DNA of 64,000 bases from positions 62,001 through 126,000 of the forward strand of contig NZ_JACCBW010000003.1 in NCBI RefSeq assembly GCF_013410035.1, written 5' to 3'. The position numbers and the translations under genes are program-made. Position 1 is the stretch's first letter, and the number at the start of each line of letters is the position of its first letter. Source of the DNA: Nocardioides cavernae. GTDB taxonomy: Bacteria; Actinomycetota; Actinomycetes; Propionibacteriales; Nocardioidaceae. Under the pieces are notes generated by a model. The model had not been told where the DNA came from and searched no databases. It saw only the letters and a program-made list of their open reading frames with translations. Shown one piece after another: positions 49,573-58,144 of the stretch.

Positions 49573-50034
49573 ACCGAGTCCGTGTGGGACTACCCCCGCC
49601 CTCCGCGCGTCGACCCGAGCACCGAGCACGTCGTGGTCACCCACGCCGGTGTGGTCCTCGCCGACACCACCGCGAGCCTCCGGGTGCTGGAGACCAGTCA
49701 CCCGCCGACCTACTACCTGCCCGCGTCGTCGTTCGCCGCCGGCGTGCTGCGCCCGGGCCAGGGTGCGTCCTGGTGCGAGTGGAAGGGACAGGCCGCCTAC
49801 TACGACCTCGTCGTCGGGGACGAGGTGCTGCCTGCGGTGGCATGGACCTACCCCACGCCGAGCAAGGGCTTCGAGGCGCTCCTCGACCACGTCGCGCTCT
49901 ACCCCGGCAGGGTCGACCGCTGCACGGTCGACGGCGAGGTCGTCGAGCCGCAGCCCGGCAGCTTCTACGGCGGGTGGATCACGTCGCGGGTCGTCGGGCC
50001 GTTCAAGGGAGCCCCCGGCACCCAGGGCTGGTAG
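49570..50034 (+). CDS. DUF427 family protein
   Basis: A 154-aa protein matching the DUF427 beta-barrel: SVWDYPRPPRVDPSTEHVVVTHAGVVLADT, then the hallmark ETSHPPTYYLPASSF, WCEWKGQAAYYDLVVGDEVLPAVAWTYPTPSKGFE and a C-terminal DHVALYPGRVDRCTVDGE. The family is widespread in actinobacteria and proteobacteria, with no assigned enzyme activity. It is convergent with the DUF5703 gene. Confidence 0.88.
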   Translation: MTESVWDYPRPPRVDPSTEHVVVTHAGVVLADTTASLRVLETSHPPTYYLPASSFAAGVLRPGQGASWCEWKGQAAYYDLVVGDEVLPAVAWTYPTPSKGFEALLDHVALYPGRVDRCTVDGEVVEPQPGSFYGGWITSRVVGPFKGAPGTQGW

Positions 50035-50135
50035 CCCCCGGGCTCAGTGCAGACCGCGGTCGCCGACCTGCTGGCTGCGCAGCTCCGGCTCGGCGCTGGC
50101 GGGGCCGTCGACCTCGTGCGGCGTGAGCGGACGGG

Positions 50136-50363
50136 TCAGCCGGCGAAGAGCGTGAGCCGCTGGCGGATGATCTTGCGGCGCAGGACCACCCGCCGCTTGC
50201 CGTCGTTGCCGATGCGGAGCCGGTCGAGCTCCCACCCGCCGTGCTCGGCGCGCTCGACGAGCACCCGGGTCACCACGTTGCGGGAGAAGTCCTTGGGCAG
50301 CACGAGCGTCTCGAACTCCCACTCGACACCGCGGCCGGGCGGGCGGCGCTGGATCCGGGCCAT
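50136..50363 (-). CDS. DUF5703 family small protein
   Basis: A 75-aa basic protein: VEWEFETLVLPKDFSRNVVTRVLVERAEHGGWELDRLRIGNDGKRRVVLRRKIIRQ fits the small actinobacterial family with this E-H-G/Y-GGWEL core. AGGAG before ATG 50363 sets the start. It follows the aldo/keto reductase on the same strand with a 42-base gap. The function is unknown. Confidence 0.75.
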   Translation of the reverse strand: MARIQRRPPGRGVEWEFETLVLPKDFSRNVVTRVLVERAEHGGWELDRLRIGNDGKRRVVLRRKIIRQRLTLFAG

Positions 50364-50405
50364 GTGACTCCTCTCATGGGCTGCTGGTCGGGTGGGACCG
50401 TCGGG

Positions 50406-51353
50406 TCAGTCGGCGGAGACGTCGTCGAGGGCGTCGACGATCTCGGGGGGCAGGGTGAGCTCCTCGATGCCGAGGGCACCACCGAGCTGGGCGGCGGTGC
50501 GTGCCCCGACGATGGGGGCCGTGATCCCCGGCCGGTCGCGCACCCACACGAGGGAGACCTCGAGCGGGGACCAGCCGAGGCCGTCGGCGGCGCGGGCCAC
50601 CGCCTCGACGATCCCGCGGCCGCGCTCGTCGAGGTAGGTGCCGACGAAGCGGGCGAAGTGCTCGCTGGCCGCGCGGGAGTCCGATGGGGTCCCCGAGCGG
50701 TACTTCCCGGTGAGGACGCCGCGGCCGAGGGGCGACCACGGCAGCACCCCGAGGCCGAGGGCCTGGGCGGCCGGCAGCACCTCGTGCTCGACCTGGCGGT
50801 TGAGCAGGGAGTACTCGACCTGGGTCGACGCGAGGGGCGTACGCATCGGGACCGCGCGCTGCCACGTCGCCGCCTGCGCGGTCTGCCACCCGGTGTAGTT
50901 GGAGATCCCGACGTAGGAGGCGCGCCCGGACGAGACGGCGAGGTCGAGTGCGTGCAGCGTCTCCTCCAGCGGCGTCTCGTCGGTCCAGACGTGGACCTGC
51001 CACAGGTCGACGTGGTCGACGCCGAGCCGCTCGAGCGACGCGTCGAGCGTGGTGAGCAGGGTGCCCCGCGAGGTGTCGGTGACGCGTTCGCCCGTGCGGC
51101 GGGAGATGCCGGCCTTGGTGGCCAGGACGACCTCGTCCCGGGCGACCACGTCGCCGATCAGGGTGCCGATGAGCTCCTCGCTCGCCCCGTCGCCGTAGCC
51201 AGCCGCCGTGTCGACGAGGGTGCCGCCCGCCTCGGCGAACGCGACCAGCTGGTCGCGCGCCTCGTGCTCGTCGGTGTCACGCCCCCACGTCATGGTGCCG
51301 AGGCCGAGCCGCGAGACCTTGAGACCGGTCGCGCCGAGGGAACGCTGCTGCAT
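50406..51353 (-). CDS. Aldo/keto reductase
   Basis: A 315-aa NADPH-dependent oxidoreductase. ATG 51353 (MQQRSLGATGLKVSRLGLGTMTWG) fits the family N-terminus and has a TACGCT -10 box seven bases upstream. The catalytic tetrad is visible: Asp in LVDTAAGYGDGASEE with its Tyr, Lys in VLATKAGIS, and His in DLWQVHVW. The C-terminal IVGARTAAQL binds NADP. The substrate is unknown. Confidence 0.93.
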   Translation of the reverse strand: MQQRSLGATGLKVSRLGLGTMTWGRDTDEHEARDQLVAFAEAGGTLVDTAAGYGDGASEELIGTLIGDVVARDEVVLATKAGISRRTGERVTDTSRGTLLTTLDASLERLGVDHVDLWQVHVWTDETPLEETLHALDLAVSSGRASYVGISNYTGWQTAQAATWQRAVPMRTPLASTQVEYSLLNRQVEHEVLPAAQALGLGVLPWSPLGRGVLTGKYRSGTPSDSRAASEHFARFVGTYLDERGRGIVEAVARAADGLGWSPLEVSLVWVRDRPGITAPIVGARTAAQLGGALGIEELTLPPEIVDALDDVSAD

Positions 51354-51404
51354 GCAGGTGAGCGTAGCCACGCGCCCTGCACGTTCGCCGGAGGGACGCG
51401 CCCG

Positions 51405-51421
51405 TAGGCTGACGCCTCGTG
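51405..51421 (+). promoter_or_regulatory. Probable -10 element for uppP
   Basis: TAGGCT (51405-51410), eight bases, GTG 51419. Divergent from the aldo/keto reductase box (complement of 51361-51366). Confidence 0.45.
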
Positions 51422-52243
51422 ATCGATCTCCTGAAGGCCGTGGTCCTCGGCGTCATCCAGGGACTCACCGAGTTCCTGCCGATCTCGAGCAGCGCCCACC
51501 TGCGGATCTTCCCCGAGCTGTTCGGCTGGGGTGACCCGGGCGCTGCGTTCACGGCCGTCATCCAGATCGGCACGGAGCTCGCGGTGCTCATCTACTTCCG
51601 CAAGGACATCTGGCGCATCGGCAGCGCGTGGGTGCGCTCGCTCATCCAGGCCGAGTACCGCGGCACGTTCGACGCGCGGATGGGCTGGTTCATCATCGTC
51701 GGCTCACTCCCGATCGTCGTCCTGGGCGTGCTGCTCAAGGACGTCATCGAGCGCGACTTCCGCAACCTCTGGATCATCGGGTGCACGCTGATCGTGATGG
51801 GCATCGTGCTGGGCATCGCCGACCGGGTCGGACGCACGGACCGGCCGCTGGGCAAGCTCACGCTGAAGGACGCCGTGCTGATGGGCGCCGCCCAGGCGCT
51901 CGCGCTGATCCCGGGGGTCTCCCGCTCGGGCGCGACGATCTCGATGGGCCGGTTCCTCGGCTTCGAGCGGGAGGCCGCGACCAGGTTCGCCTTCCTGCTC
52001 GCCATCCCGGCCGTCGTCGGCGCGGGGCTGTTCGAGCTCAAGGAGATCCCGCACGGCCACAACGACTTCGGGTGGGGGCCCACGATCACCGCGACGGTGG
52101 TGTCCTTCGTCGTCGGCTACGCCGCGATCGCGTGGCTGCTGCGCTACGTCAGCACGCGCTCCTACACCCCGTTCGTCGTCTACCGCATCCTGCTCGGCGC
52201 GGGCACGCTCATCCTGCTCGGCGCCGGCGTGCTGACCGCCTGA
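51419..52243 (+). CDS. uppP: Undecaprenyl-diphosphatase
   Basis: Recycles the lipid carrier of cell-wall synthesis by removing a phosphate; it also confers some bacitracin tolerance. A 274-aa membrane protein with about eight helices and both conserved motifs: GVIQGLTEFLPISSSAHL (Glu-rich site) and PGVSRSGATIS. Its last 35 bases overlap the 3' end of the convergent MFS gene. Confidence 0.96.
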   Translation: MIDLLKAVVLGVIQGLTEFLPISSSAHLRIFPELFGWGDPGAAFTAVIQIGTELAVLIYFRKDIWRIGSAWVRSLIQAEYRGTFDARMGWFIIVGSLPIVVLGVLLKDVIERDFRNLWIIGCTLIVMGIVLGIADRVGRTDRPLGKLTLKDAVLMGAAQALALIPGVSRSGATISMGRFLGFEREAATRFAFLLAIPAVVGAGLFELKEIPHGHNDFGWGPTITATVVSFVVGYAAIAWLLRYVSTRSYTPFVVYRILLGAGTLILLGAGVLTA

Positions 52244-53465
52244 CGGTGCCGCCGCCCAGCGTGTCGGCCAGCAACGCCAGCGCCACCGCCTGGGTGAGCG
52301 CGACGACGACCACCAGCGCGACCAGCGACCGCTCGTAGAGCCACCCGGCCGTCACGCCGCCGACGATCGCCAGCAGGCCCTGGATGCCGGCGAACACGCC
52401 GTACGCCGTCGCGCGACGTGGCGCCTCGACGAGGTCCGCCACGACCGCCTTGACCGTGGAGTCCTGAACGCCCTGCGCGACGCCCCACGCCACGACACCG
52501 GCGAGCACCGCGACGAGGGCCGACCCGAGGGCCAGGGCGGGCACGAGCGCCACCAGGACGGGCACGACGAGCAGGACGCGGGCGCCGGTGCGGTCGTAGA
52601 CCGAGCCCACCACCAGCGCCGCGACGGCCTCGACGCCCATCGCGGCGGCGTACAGCACCGGCACCGCCGCGACCGGGAGGATCCCGTCGACCGTCACGTG
52701 GTAGCCGATGATCCCGAACGTCACGAGCGCCCCGGTGGTGAGGGAGGCGGCGACGGCGTAGCGGAAGAAGTCGCCGGACAGCCCGGCGCCGACGGACTCC
52801 GCCCACCAGCCACGGGCGTCGGCCGCGCGCTCCGGGGTGGGGGCGGCGTCGTACGCGGCGGGGTCCGGGACCCGACGGCGCAGGGCGAGGAGCAGCACCA
52901 TCGCCACCGCCCCGGGCACCGCCAGGACCGCCATCCCCGCCCAGATCGAGGCCGAGGCCACCACGGCAGCGACGACGAGGGGGCCGGCGAACGCGCCGAC
53001 CTGGTCGAGCGCCTTGTGGACGCCGAAGCCGCGCCCGCGGCCGACCGCGGAGGCCACGTGCGCGAGCAGCGCCGACTTCGACGGCGACCGCACGGCCTTG
53101 CCGAGGCGTTCGAGCAGGATCATCGTCGCGGCGAAGGCCAGTCCCGCCGCGCCGAGCCGGGGGGCCAGCCAGAGCAGGGGGACGCACACGGCGGTCAGCC
53201 CGTAGCCGACGATGGTCAGCGTCCAGTAGCGACCGGACCGGTCCGCGATCGGGCCGAAGGCCAGCCGCAGCACCAGGGCGACCGCCTCGCCCGCGCCGGT
53301 GACGAGGCCGACGACGAGCGCCGAGGCGCCCAGCGCGGCCAGCAGCGGGCCGTACACCGAGCGGGCACCCTCGTAGACCATGTCGGCAGCCAGGCTGACG
53401 AGGCCGAACCACCACACGACCCGCCACGCGCTCGGGGAGGCCGGCGCCGGTGGGGTCAGAGCCAC
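52209..53465 (-). CDS. Major facilitator superfamily transporter
   Basis: A 418-aa membrane protein with about 12 hydrophobic segments in two halves. The inter-helix loop FGPIADRSGRYWTL is the MFS motif A equivalent and VYDRTGARVLL its repeat in the second half. The substrate cannot be inferred. Its 3' end overlaps uppP by 35 bases, and its start overlaps the corA stop by 10 bases, so it is translationally coupled to corA. Confidence 0.87.
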   Translation of the reverse strand: MALTPPAPASPSAWRVVWWFGLVSLAADMVYEGARSVYGPLLAALGASALVVGLVTGAGEAVALVLRLAFGPIADRSGRYWTLTIVGYGLTAVCVPLLWLAPRLGAAGLAFAATMILLERLGKAVRSPSKSALLAHVASAVGRGRGFGVHKALDQVGAFAGPLVVAAVVASASIWAGMAVLAVPGAVAMVLLLALRRRVPDPAAYDAAPTPERAADARGWWAESVGAGLSGDFFRYAVAASLTTGALVTFGIIGYHVTVDGILPVAAVPVLYAAAMGVEAVAALVVGSVYDRTGARVLLVVPVLVALVPALALGSALVAVLAGVVAWGVAQGVQDSTVKAVVADLVEAPRRATAYGVFAGIQGLLAIVGGVTAGWLYERSLVALVVVVALTQAVALALLADTLGGGTVRRSARRRRAG

Positions 53466-54436
53466 CCGGACCTCTTGAAGAACAGGTAGAGGGCATAGCC
53501 CACACCGGCCATGAGCGCGAGGGCGTAGGGGTAGCCGTAGGTCCAGTGCAGCTCGGGCATCGTGTCGAAGTTCATCCCGTAGACGCCCGCGATGAGGGTG
53601 GGGACGACGACGATCGCGGCGCCGGCCGAGATCTTGCGCATGTCCTCGTTCTGCTGGACCGAGATGCGCGCGAGGTGGGCGTCGAAGGCGGTGGACAGCA
53701 GGCCGTCGAGGTTGTCGATGACCTCGGAGACCCGCTGCAGGTGGTCGGCCACGTCGCGGAAGTAGGTCGCGTTCTCCGCCGAGATGTCGGGGTGCACCCC
53801 CATGGCGAACTTCCGCATCGGCTCGCGCAGCGGCAGCACCGCCCGGCGCACCTCGGCGATCTCGCGCTTGAGGACGTAGATCCGCGAGGAGTCGTCGGTG
53901 CGGGCGGGGGAGAAGACCGACTCCTCCACCTCGTCGACGTCGACCTCGAGGGCGGCGCCGACCTTCTCGTACTCGTCGACCACGCGGTCGCAGATCGCGT
54001 AGAGCACCCCCATCGGCCCGTGCTCGAGGACCTGCGCGCGCTGCTCGAGGTCACGCCTGGCGCCCGACAGGTCGATGCCCTGGCCGTGGCGCACCGTGAC
54101 GACGAAGTCGTGGCCGACGAACATGTTGATCTCACCGGTCTCCACGGCGTCCTGCTCGTCGACGTACCAGAGCGTCTTGAGCACGACGAAGAGCGTGTCG
54201 CCGTAGCGGTCGACCTTGGGTCGCTGGTGGGAGTCGCCCGCGTCCTCGACGGCGAGGGGGTGCAGGTCGAAGGTGCCTGCGATGAGCTCGAGCTCCTCGG
54301 GGCTCGGGTCGTGGATGCCGATCCACTGGAAGTCGCCCGGGTCGCAGGGCACGCGCGCGCTGCCGAGGCTCTGGTCGTCTCCGTCGCCGAGCGGGACCCG
54401 CTTGCCCCGGTGGTAGAGGGCGTTGTCGACGATCAC
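53456..54436 (-). CDS. corA: CorA family magnesium/cobalt transporter
   Basis: A 326-aa channel subunit. A large N-terminal cytoplasmic domain (about 1-265) is followed by two C-terminal helices with the selectivity motif GVYGMNF between them, then a basic FFKRSGWL tail. It forms a pentamer that admits Mg2+. GTG 54436 has TAGCCT (complement of 54443-54448) six bases upstream, back to back with the phosphomutase promoter. Confidence 0.95.
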   Translation of the reverse strand: MIVDNALYHRGKRVPLGDGDDQSLGSARVPCDPGDFQWIGIHDPSPEELELIAGTFDLHPLAVEDAGDSHQRPKVDRYGDTLFVVLKTLWYVDEQDAVETGEINMFVGHDFVVTVRHGQGIDLSGARRDLEQRAQVLEHGPMGVLYAICDRVVDEYEKVGAALEVDVDEVEESVFSPARTDDSSRIYVLKREIAEVRRAVLPLREPMRKFAMGVHPDISAENATYFRDVADHLQRVSEVIDNLDGLLSTAFDAHLARISVQQNEDMRKISAGAAIVVVPTLIAGVYGMNFDTMPELHWTYGYPYALALMAGVGYALYLFFKRSGWL

Positions 54437-54442
54437 GCGCTC

Positions 54443-54480
54443 AGGCTAGTGCCCGCGTGCTCGGTAGTGTCGCTGTCGTG
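54443..54480. promoter_or_regulatory. Back-to-back leaderless promoters of corA and the phosphomutase gene
   Basis: Minus strand: TAGCCT (complement of 54443-54448), six bases to corA GTG. Plus strand: TAGTGT (54465-54470), seven bases to GTG 54478. Confidence 0.55.
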
Positions 54481-55212
54481 CCCACCGTGATCCTCGTGCG
54501 ACACGGCCGCTCGACGGCCAACGCGACCGGAGTCCTGGCCGGCCGGCTGCCCGGCGTCCACCTCGACGACGCAGGCGTGCAGCAGGCCGCGGCCGTCGGC
54601 GACCGGTTGGCGGGCGTACGCCTGTCCGCCGCGGTGACGAGCCCTCTCGAGCGGTGCCGGGAGACGTGCCGTGAGATCACGTCGCGCCAGCCGACGCCGA
54701 TGCGGGCGAGCACCGACAAGCAGCTCTCCGAGTGCGACTACGGCGACTGGCAGGGTCGCCCGCTCAAGGAGCTCGCCAAGGAGAAGCTCTGGAGGACCGT
54801 CCAGGCCCAGCCGTCGGCGGCGACCTTCCCCGGCGGCGAGTCGATGCGGGCCATGCAGGACCGGGCGGTGGCAGCCATCCGTCGCCACGACGCGCGCGTC
54901 GCCGCCGAGCACGGCGAGGACGCCGTCTGGCTGGCGGTGAGCCACGGCGACGTCATCAAGTCGATCCTCGCCGACGCGCTCGGCACGCACCTCGACCTCT
55001 TCCAGCGCATCCACGTCGACCCGGCCTCGGTCTCGGTGGTCCGCTACACCGAGTCCCGGCCGTTCGTCCTGGGCACCAACACCCATGCCGGCGACCTCGC
55101 GTGGCTCACCCCGCCCGCGAAGAAGACGGCCCGGTCGCGGCGGGCGTCCTCGGACGCGGCGGTCGGTGGCGGCGCGGGGCCTGGGACGAGCCCCCAGACA
55201 ACGGGGTCCTAG
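54478..55212 (+). CDS. MSMEG_4193-type histidine phosphatase family protein
   Basis: A 244-aa phosphoglycerate-mutase-like protein. GTG 54478 gives TVILVRHGRSTANATGVLAGRLPGVHLDD with the catalytic R-H-G at residues 7-9, then TSPLERCRET, SECDYGDWQGRPLKELAKE and WLAVSHGDVIKSILADALG with the second His. It heads the actinobacterial cluster phosphomutase-DUF3090-SCO1664-mshC. The true substrate is unknown. The C-terminal tail is basic and low complexity. Confidence 0.9.
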   Translation: MPTVILVRHGRSTANATGVLAGRLPGVHLDDAGVQQAAAVGDRLAGVRLSAAVTSPLERCRETCREITSRQPTPMRASTDKQLSECDYGDWQGRPLKELAKEKLWRTVQAQPSAATFPGGESMRAMQDRAVAAIRRHDARVAAEHGEDAVWLAVSHGDVIKSILADALGTHLDLFQRIHVDPASVSVVRYTESRPFVLGTNTHAGDLAWLTPPAKKTARSRRASSDAAVGGGAGPGTSPQTTGS

Positions 55213-55225
55213 GGTGAGTGACATG
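55210..55225 (+). promoter_or_regulatory. Possible internal leaderless promoter before the DUF3090 gene
   Basis: TAGGGT (55210-55215) overlaps the preceding stop; seven bases then ATG 55223. An in-frame GTG at 55214 would lie inside the box, so ATG is preferred. Confidence 0.4.
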
Positions 55226-55807
55226 CCCGTCGTGCACCGCTTCGACCCACCCGAGCGCTTCGTCGCCGGCACCGTGGGCGAGCCCGGCCAGCGCACCTTC
55301 TTCCTGCAGGCCCGCGAGGGTGCGCGGCTGGTGAGCGTGTCGCTGGAGAAGCAGCAGGTGCAGGCCCTCGCCGAGCGCATCGACGAGCTGCTCGACGAGC
55401 TCATGCGCGCCGCCGGCGGCGACGTCCTGATCCCGGCCATCGCCCCCCGCGACCTCGCCGACAGCCAGCCGCTCGAGCAGCCGATCGAGGAGGAGTTCCG
55501 CGCGGGCACGATGACCCTGTCGTGGGACGGCGCCGACGAGCGGGTCGTGATCGAGGTCTTCCCCTTCACCGAGGCGGCCGTCGTGTCGCCCGAGCAGCTG
55601 CAGGAGGACCTCGAGGACCTCCTCGAGCCGGAGCCCGAGGAGATCTTCCTGGTCCGGATCACCGCCGCCGCAGCCCGCTCGTTCGTCGAGCGGTCCCTCA
55701 ACGTCATCGGCGCCGGCCGCCCCGACTGCCCGTTCTGCGGGGAGCCGATCGACCCCGACGGCCACCTCTGCGTGCGGGCCAACGGCTTCCGGCGCCGTGA
55801 TCCCTGA
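55223..55807 (+). CDS. DUF3090 family protein
   Basis: A 194-aa protein starting PVVHRFDPPERFVAGTVGEPGQRTFFLQAREG, the DUF3090 signature. The C-terminus has a zinc-ribbon-like CPFCGEPIDPDGHLC (Cys-x2-Cys ... His-x-x-Cys). The family always sits between the phosphomutase and SCO1664 genes in actinobacteria; its molecular role is not established. It overlaps the next gene by 11 bases. Confidence 0.92.
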   Translation: MPVVHRFDPPERFVAGTVGEPGQRTFFLQAREGARLVSVSLEKQQVQALAERIDELLDELMRAAGGDVLIPAIAPRDLADSQPLEQPIEEEFRAGTMTLSWDGADERVVIEVFPFTEAAVVSPEQLQEDLEDLLEPEPEEIFLVRITAAAARSFVERSLNVIGAGRPDCPFCGEPIDPDGHLCVRANGFRRRDP

Positions 55808-56573
55808 CCGTCCTGCGGGGTTCCCGGTCGGGGACCTCACGCTGCACGGGCGCGTCCTGCCCGCCTCCAACGCGACCTTCGTCGGCGAGATCGACGGGGT
55901 CAAGGTCGTCTACAAGCCGATCGCGGGGGAGCGGCCGCTCTGGGACTTCCCCGACGGCACCCTCGCCGCGCGCGAGGTGGGGTCGTACGCCGTCTCGGAG
56001 GCGCTGGGCTGGGACGTCGTGCCGCCGACGATCCTGGGCGACGGTCCCCACGGGCCGGGGATGGTCCAGCTCTGGCGCGAGGAGGACGAGGACCAGGCGC
56101 CCGTCGACATCGTGGGGGAGGGGCAGGTGCCCCCGGGCTACCGCCACGTCTTCGACGGCCTCGACGCCCACGACCAGCCGGTGTCCCTGGTCCACGAGGA
56201 CTCGCCGGAGCTGCGGCGGATGGCGCTCTTCGACGTCGTGGTCAACAACGCCGACCGCAAGGGCGGGCACGTGCTGCCGATGCCCGGCGGGCACCGCCAC
56301 GGCGTCGACCACGGGCTCGCGTTCCACGTCGAGCACAAGCTGCGCACGGTGCTGTGGGGCTTCGTCGGGGAGCCGATCACCGACGACGAGGCCGCGGGCC
56401 TGCGGCGGCTCGGCACGGTGCTGCACGGGGACCTCGGCGCCCTCCTCGCCGGGATGCTGACCGAGGACGAGGTGGCGGTCACCCAGCGGCGTCTCGCGCG
56501 CCTGCTGTCCGACGGGACGTTCCCGCCTCCCGCCACCTCGGCGTACCCCGTCATCCCCTGGCCGCCCTTCTGA
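55797..56573 (+). CDS. SCO1664 family protein (PI3/PI4-kinase-like fold)
   Basis: A 258-aa protein from GTG 55797. NATFVGEIDGVKVVYKPIAGERPLWDFPDG carries the kinase-like lysine, LFDVVVNNADRKGGHVLP the catalytic-loop D-x-x-x-N-N-A-D-R, and HGVDHGLAFHVEHKLR the metal Asp, as in SCO1664 proteins related to phosphatidylinositol kinases. Whether it phosphorylates anything is unknown. It is part of the mycothiol-linked cluster and overlaps DUF3090. Confidence 0.92.
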   Translation: MIPDRPAGFPVGDLTLHGRVLPASNATFVGEIDGVKVVYKPIAGERPLWDFPDGTLAAREVGSYAVSEALGWDVVPPTILGDGPHGPGMVQLWREEDEDQAPVDIVGEGQVPPGYRHVFDGLDAHDQPVSLVHEDSPELRRMALFDVVVNNADRKGGHVLPMPGGHRHGVDHGLAFHVEHKLRTVLWGFVGEPITDDEAAGLRRLGTVLHGDLGALLAGMLTEDEVAVTQRRLARLLSDGTFPPPATSAYPVIPWPPF

Positions 56574-56650
56574 GACCGGCAGTCGTCGGGCGAGGAACGG
56601 GCCGACGACGTGGACCGAGGGCGATCCGCGGCTCCGTGGGACCCGGCCGA

Positions 56651-56666
56651 TAGGCTGCGCCACATG
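56651..56666 (+). promoter_or_regulatory. Leaderless -10 element for mshC
   Basis: TAGGCT (56651-56656), seven bases, ATG 56664. Confidence 0.5.
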
Positions 56667-57902
56667 CGTGCCTGGTCGTCCCCCGACGTTCCCCCCCTGC
56701 CCGTGACGGGCCCGGCCGTGCGGCTGCACGACACCGCGAGCGGGGCGGTCGTCCAGACGCGGCCCGAGGGGCCCGCGCGGATGTACGTCTGCGGCATCAC
56801 GCCCTACGACGCGACCCACATGGGCCACGCGGCCACCTACGTCGCCTTCGACCTGCTGCACCGGGCGTGGCGCAACGCCGGCCACGAGGTCACCTACGTC
56901 CAGAACGTCACCGACGTCGACGACCCCCTGCTCGAGCGCGCCGAGAAGGTCAAGGTCGACTGGGCGGAGCTGGCCGAGCGGGAGACCCAGCTCTTCCGCG
57001 ACGACATGGAGGCGCTGCGCGTGCTCCCGCCCGCGCACTACATCGGTGCCGTCGAGTCGATCCCGCAGGTGATCACCCTGATCGAGCGCCTCGACGAGGC
57101 GGGCGCGGTCTACACGGTCGACGACGACCTCTACTTCTCCGTGACCGCCGACGACGCCTTCGGCTCCGTCAGCGGCCTGTCCCGCGAGGAGATGCTCGAG
57201 ATCTTCCCGCAGCGCGGCGGCGACCCCGATCGCGAGGGCAAGAAGGACGCGCTCGACTGCCTGCTGTGGCGGGCCGAGCGTCCCGGCGAGCCCGCGTGGG
57301 ACAGCCCGTGGGGCCCCGGTCGCCCCGGCTGGCACATCGAGTGCTCCGCGATCGCGCTCGACCACCTCGGCACCGCCTTCGACGTCCAGGGTGGCGGCAG
57401 CGACCTGGTCTTCCCCCACCACGAGATGTCCGCGGGGGAGGCGCAGGTCGCGCACCCCGGCGAGCGGTTCGCCCGGGGGTACGCCCATGCCGGCATGGTC
57501 GCCTACGACGGCGAGAAGATGTCGAAGTCCAAGGGCAACCTGGTCTTCGTCTCCGCGCTGCGGATGAGCGAGGTCGACCCGATGGCGATCCGGCTCGTGC
57601 TGCTGCGCCACCACTACCGCAGCGACTGGGAGTGGACCGACGACCAGCTCTGGGACGCCGTCGACACCCTCGCCTCCTGGCGCCGCGCCCTCGCGCTCGG
57701 CGCGGGTGCGCCCGCCACCCCGGTCGTCACCGCCGTGCTCGACGCCCTCGCCGACGACCTCGACGCCCCCACGGCCGTCGCCGCGGTGCAGGAGTGGGTC
57801 GACGCGACCCTCGGCACGACCGGCCTCGCCGACACCTCGGACGCCGACGCCGCGGCGGCCGTGCACCGCCTCCTCGACGCGGCCCTCGGCCTGTCGCTCT
57901 GA
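56664..57902 (+). CDS. mshC: Cysteine--1-D-myo-inosityl 2-amino-2-deoxy-alpha-D-glucopyranoside ligase (mycothiol synthesis)
   Basis: Joins cysteine to GlcN-inositol, the third step of mycothiol synthesis. The 412-aa protein is related to cysteinyl-tRNA synthetase. It has [22 protein letters not shown] with the zinc Cys and HIGH-like [32 protein letters not shown] and KMSKSKGN. It starts [13 protein letters not shown] as MshC does and lacks the long tRNA-binding C-terminus. That separates it from CysS. Confidence 0.94.
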   Translation: MRAWSSPDVPPLPVTGPAVRLHDTASGAVVQTRPEGPARMYVCGITPYDATHMGHAATYVAFDLLHRAWRNAGHEVTYVQNVTDVDDPLLERAEKVKVDWAELAERETQLFRDDMEALRVLPPAHYIGAVESIPQVITLIERLDEAGAVYTVDDDLYFSVTADDAFGSVSGLSREEMLEIFPQRGGDPDREGKKDALDCLLWRAERPGEPAWDSPWGPGRPGWHIECSAIALDHLGTAFDVQGGGSDLVFPHHEMSAGEAQVAHPGERFARGYAHAGMVAYDGEKMSKSKGNLVFVSALRMSEVDPMAIRLVLLRHHYRSDWEWTDDQLWDAVDTLASWRRALALGAGAPATPVVTAVLDALADDLDAPTAVAAVQEWVDATLGTTGLADTSDADAAAAVHRLLDAALGLSL

Positions 57903-57919
57903 CGTACGCCCTCCCGGGG

Positions 57920-57969
57920 GCGGTGCGTGAGGCACGTCCTGCGGGCTGAAAACGTGCGTCACACACCGC
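57920..57969. repeat. Palindromic repeat family P1, copy B1
   Basis: GCGGTGCGTGAGGCACGT (57920-57937) pairs with ACGTGCGTCACACACCGC (57952-57969), 16 of 18 positions. Compared with copies A1, A2 and B2 the stem tip is changed on both arms (GCACGT with ACGTGC instead of CCACAT with GTGG), so base-pairing is kept. Confidence 0.85.
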
Positions 57970-57981
57970 TCGCCGGGTTGG

Positions 57982-58031
57982 GCGGTGCGTGAGCCACATC
58001 CTGCGGGCCGCTTGTGTGGCTCACTCACCGC
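57982..58031. repeat. Palindromic repeat family P1, copy B2
   Basis: GCGGTGCGTGAGCCACAT (57982-57999) pairs with GTGTGGCTCACTCACCGC (58014-58031), 16 of 18 positions. The stem tip is of the CCACAT type. Confidence 0.85.
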
Positions 58032-58064
58032 TGGCCCGCGTGTCGGCGTACGACGCGCCGCCGG

Positions 58065-58114
58065 GCGGTGCGTGAGACACGTTCTGCGAGTCGGAAACGT
58101 GCGTCACGCACCGC
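58065..58114. repeat. Palindromic repeat family P1, copy B3
   Basis: GCGGTGCGTGAGACACGTT (58065-58083) pairs with AACGTGCGTCACGCACCGC (58096-58114), 17 of 19 positions. It has the GCACGT-type tip, as in B1. The three copies fill 57903-58120 between mshC and the convergent PAC2 gene. No coding sequence is seen in this 386-base gap. Confidence 0.85.
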
Positions 58115-58144
58115 TTGCCCGGTGGGCGGTCGGAACATCCCCAC

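Noticed and set aside
56664..57902. Cysteinyl-tRNA synthetase
   Set aside because: The N-terminus, shorter length and cluster context identify MshC instead.
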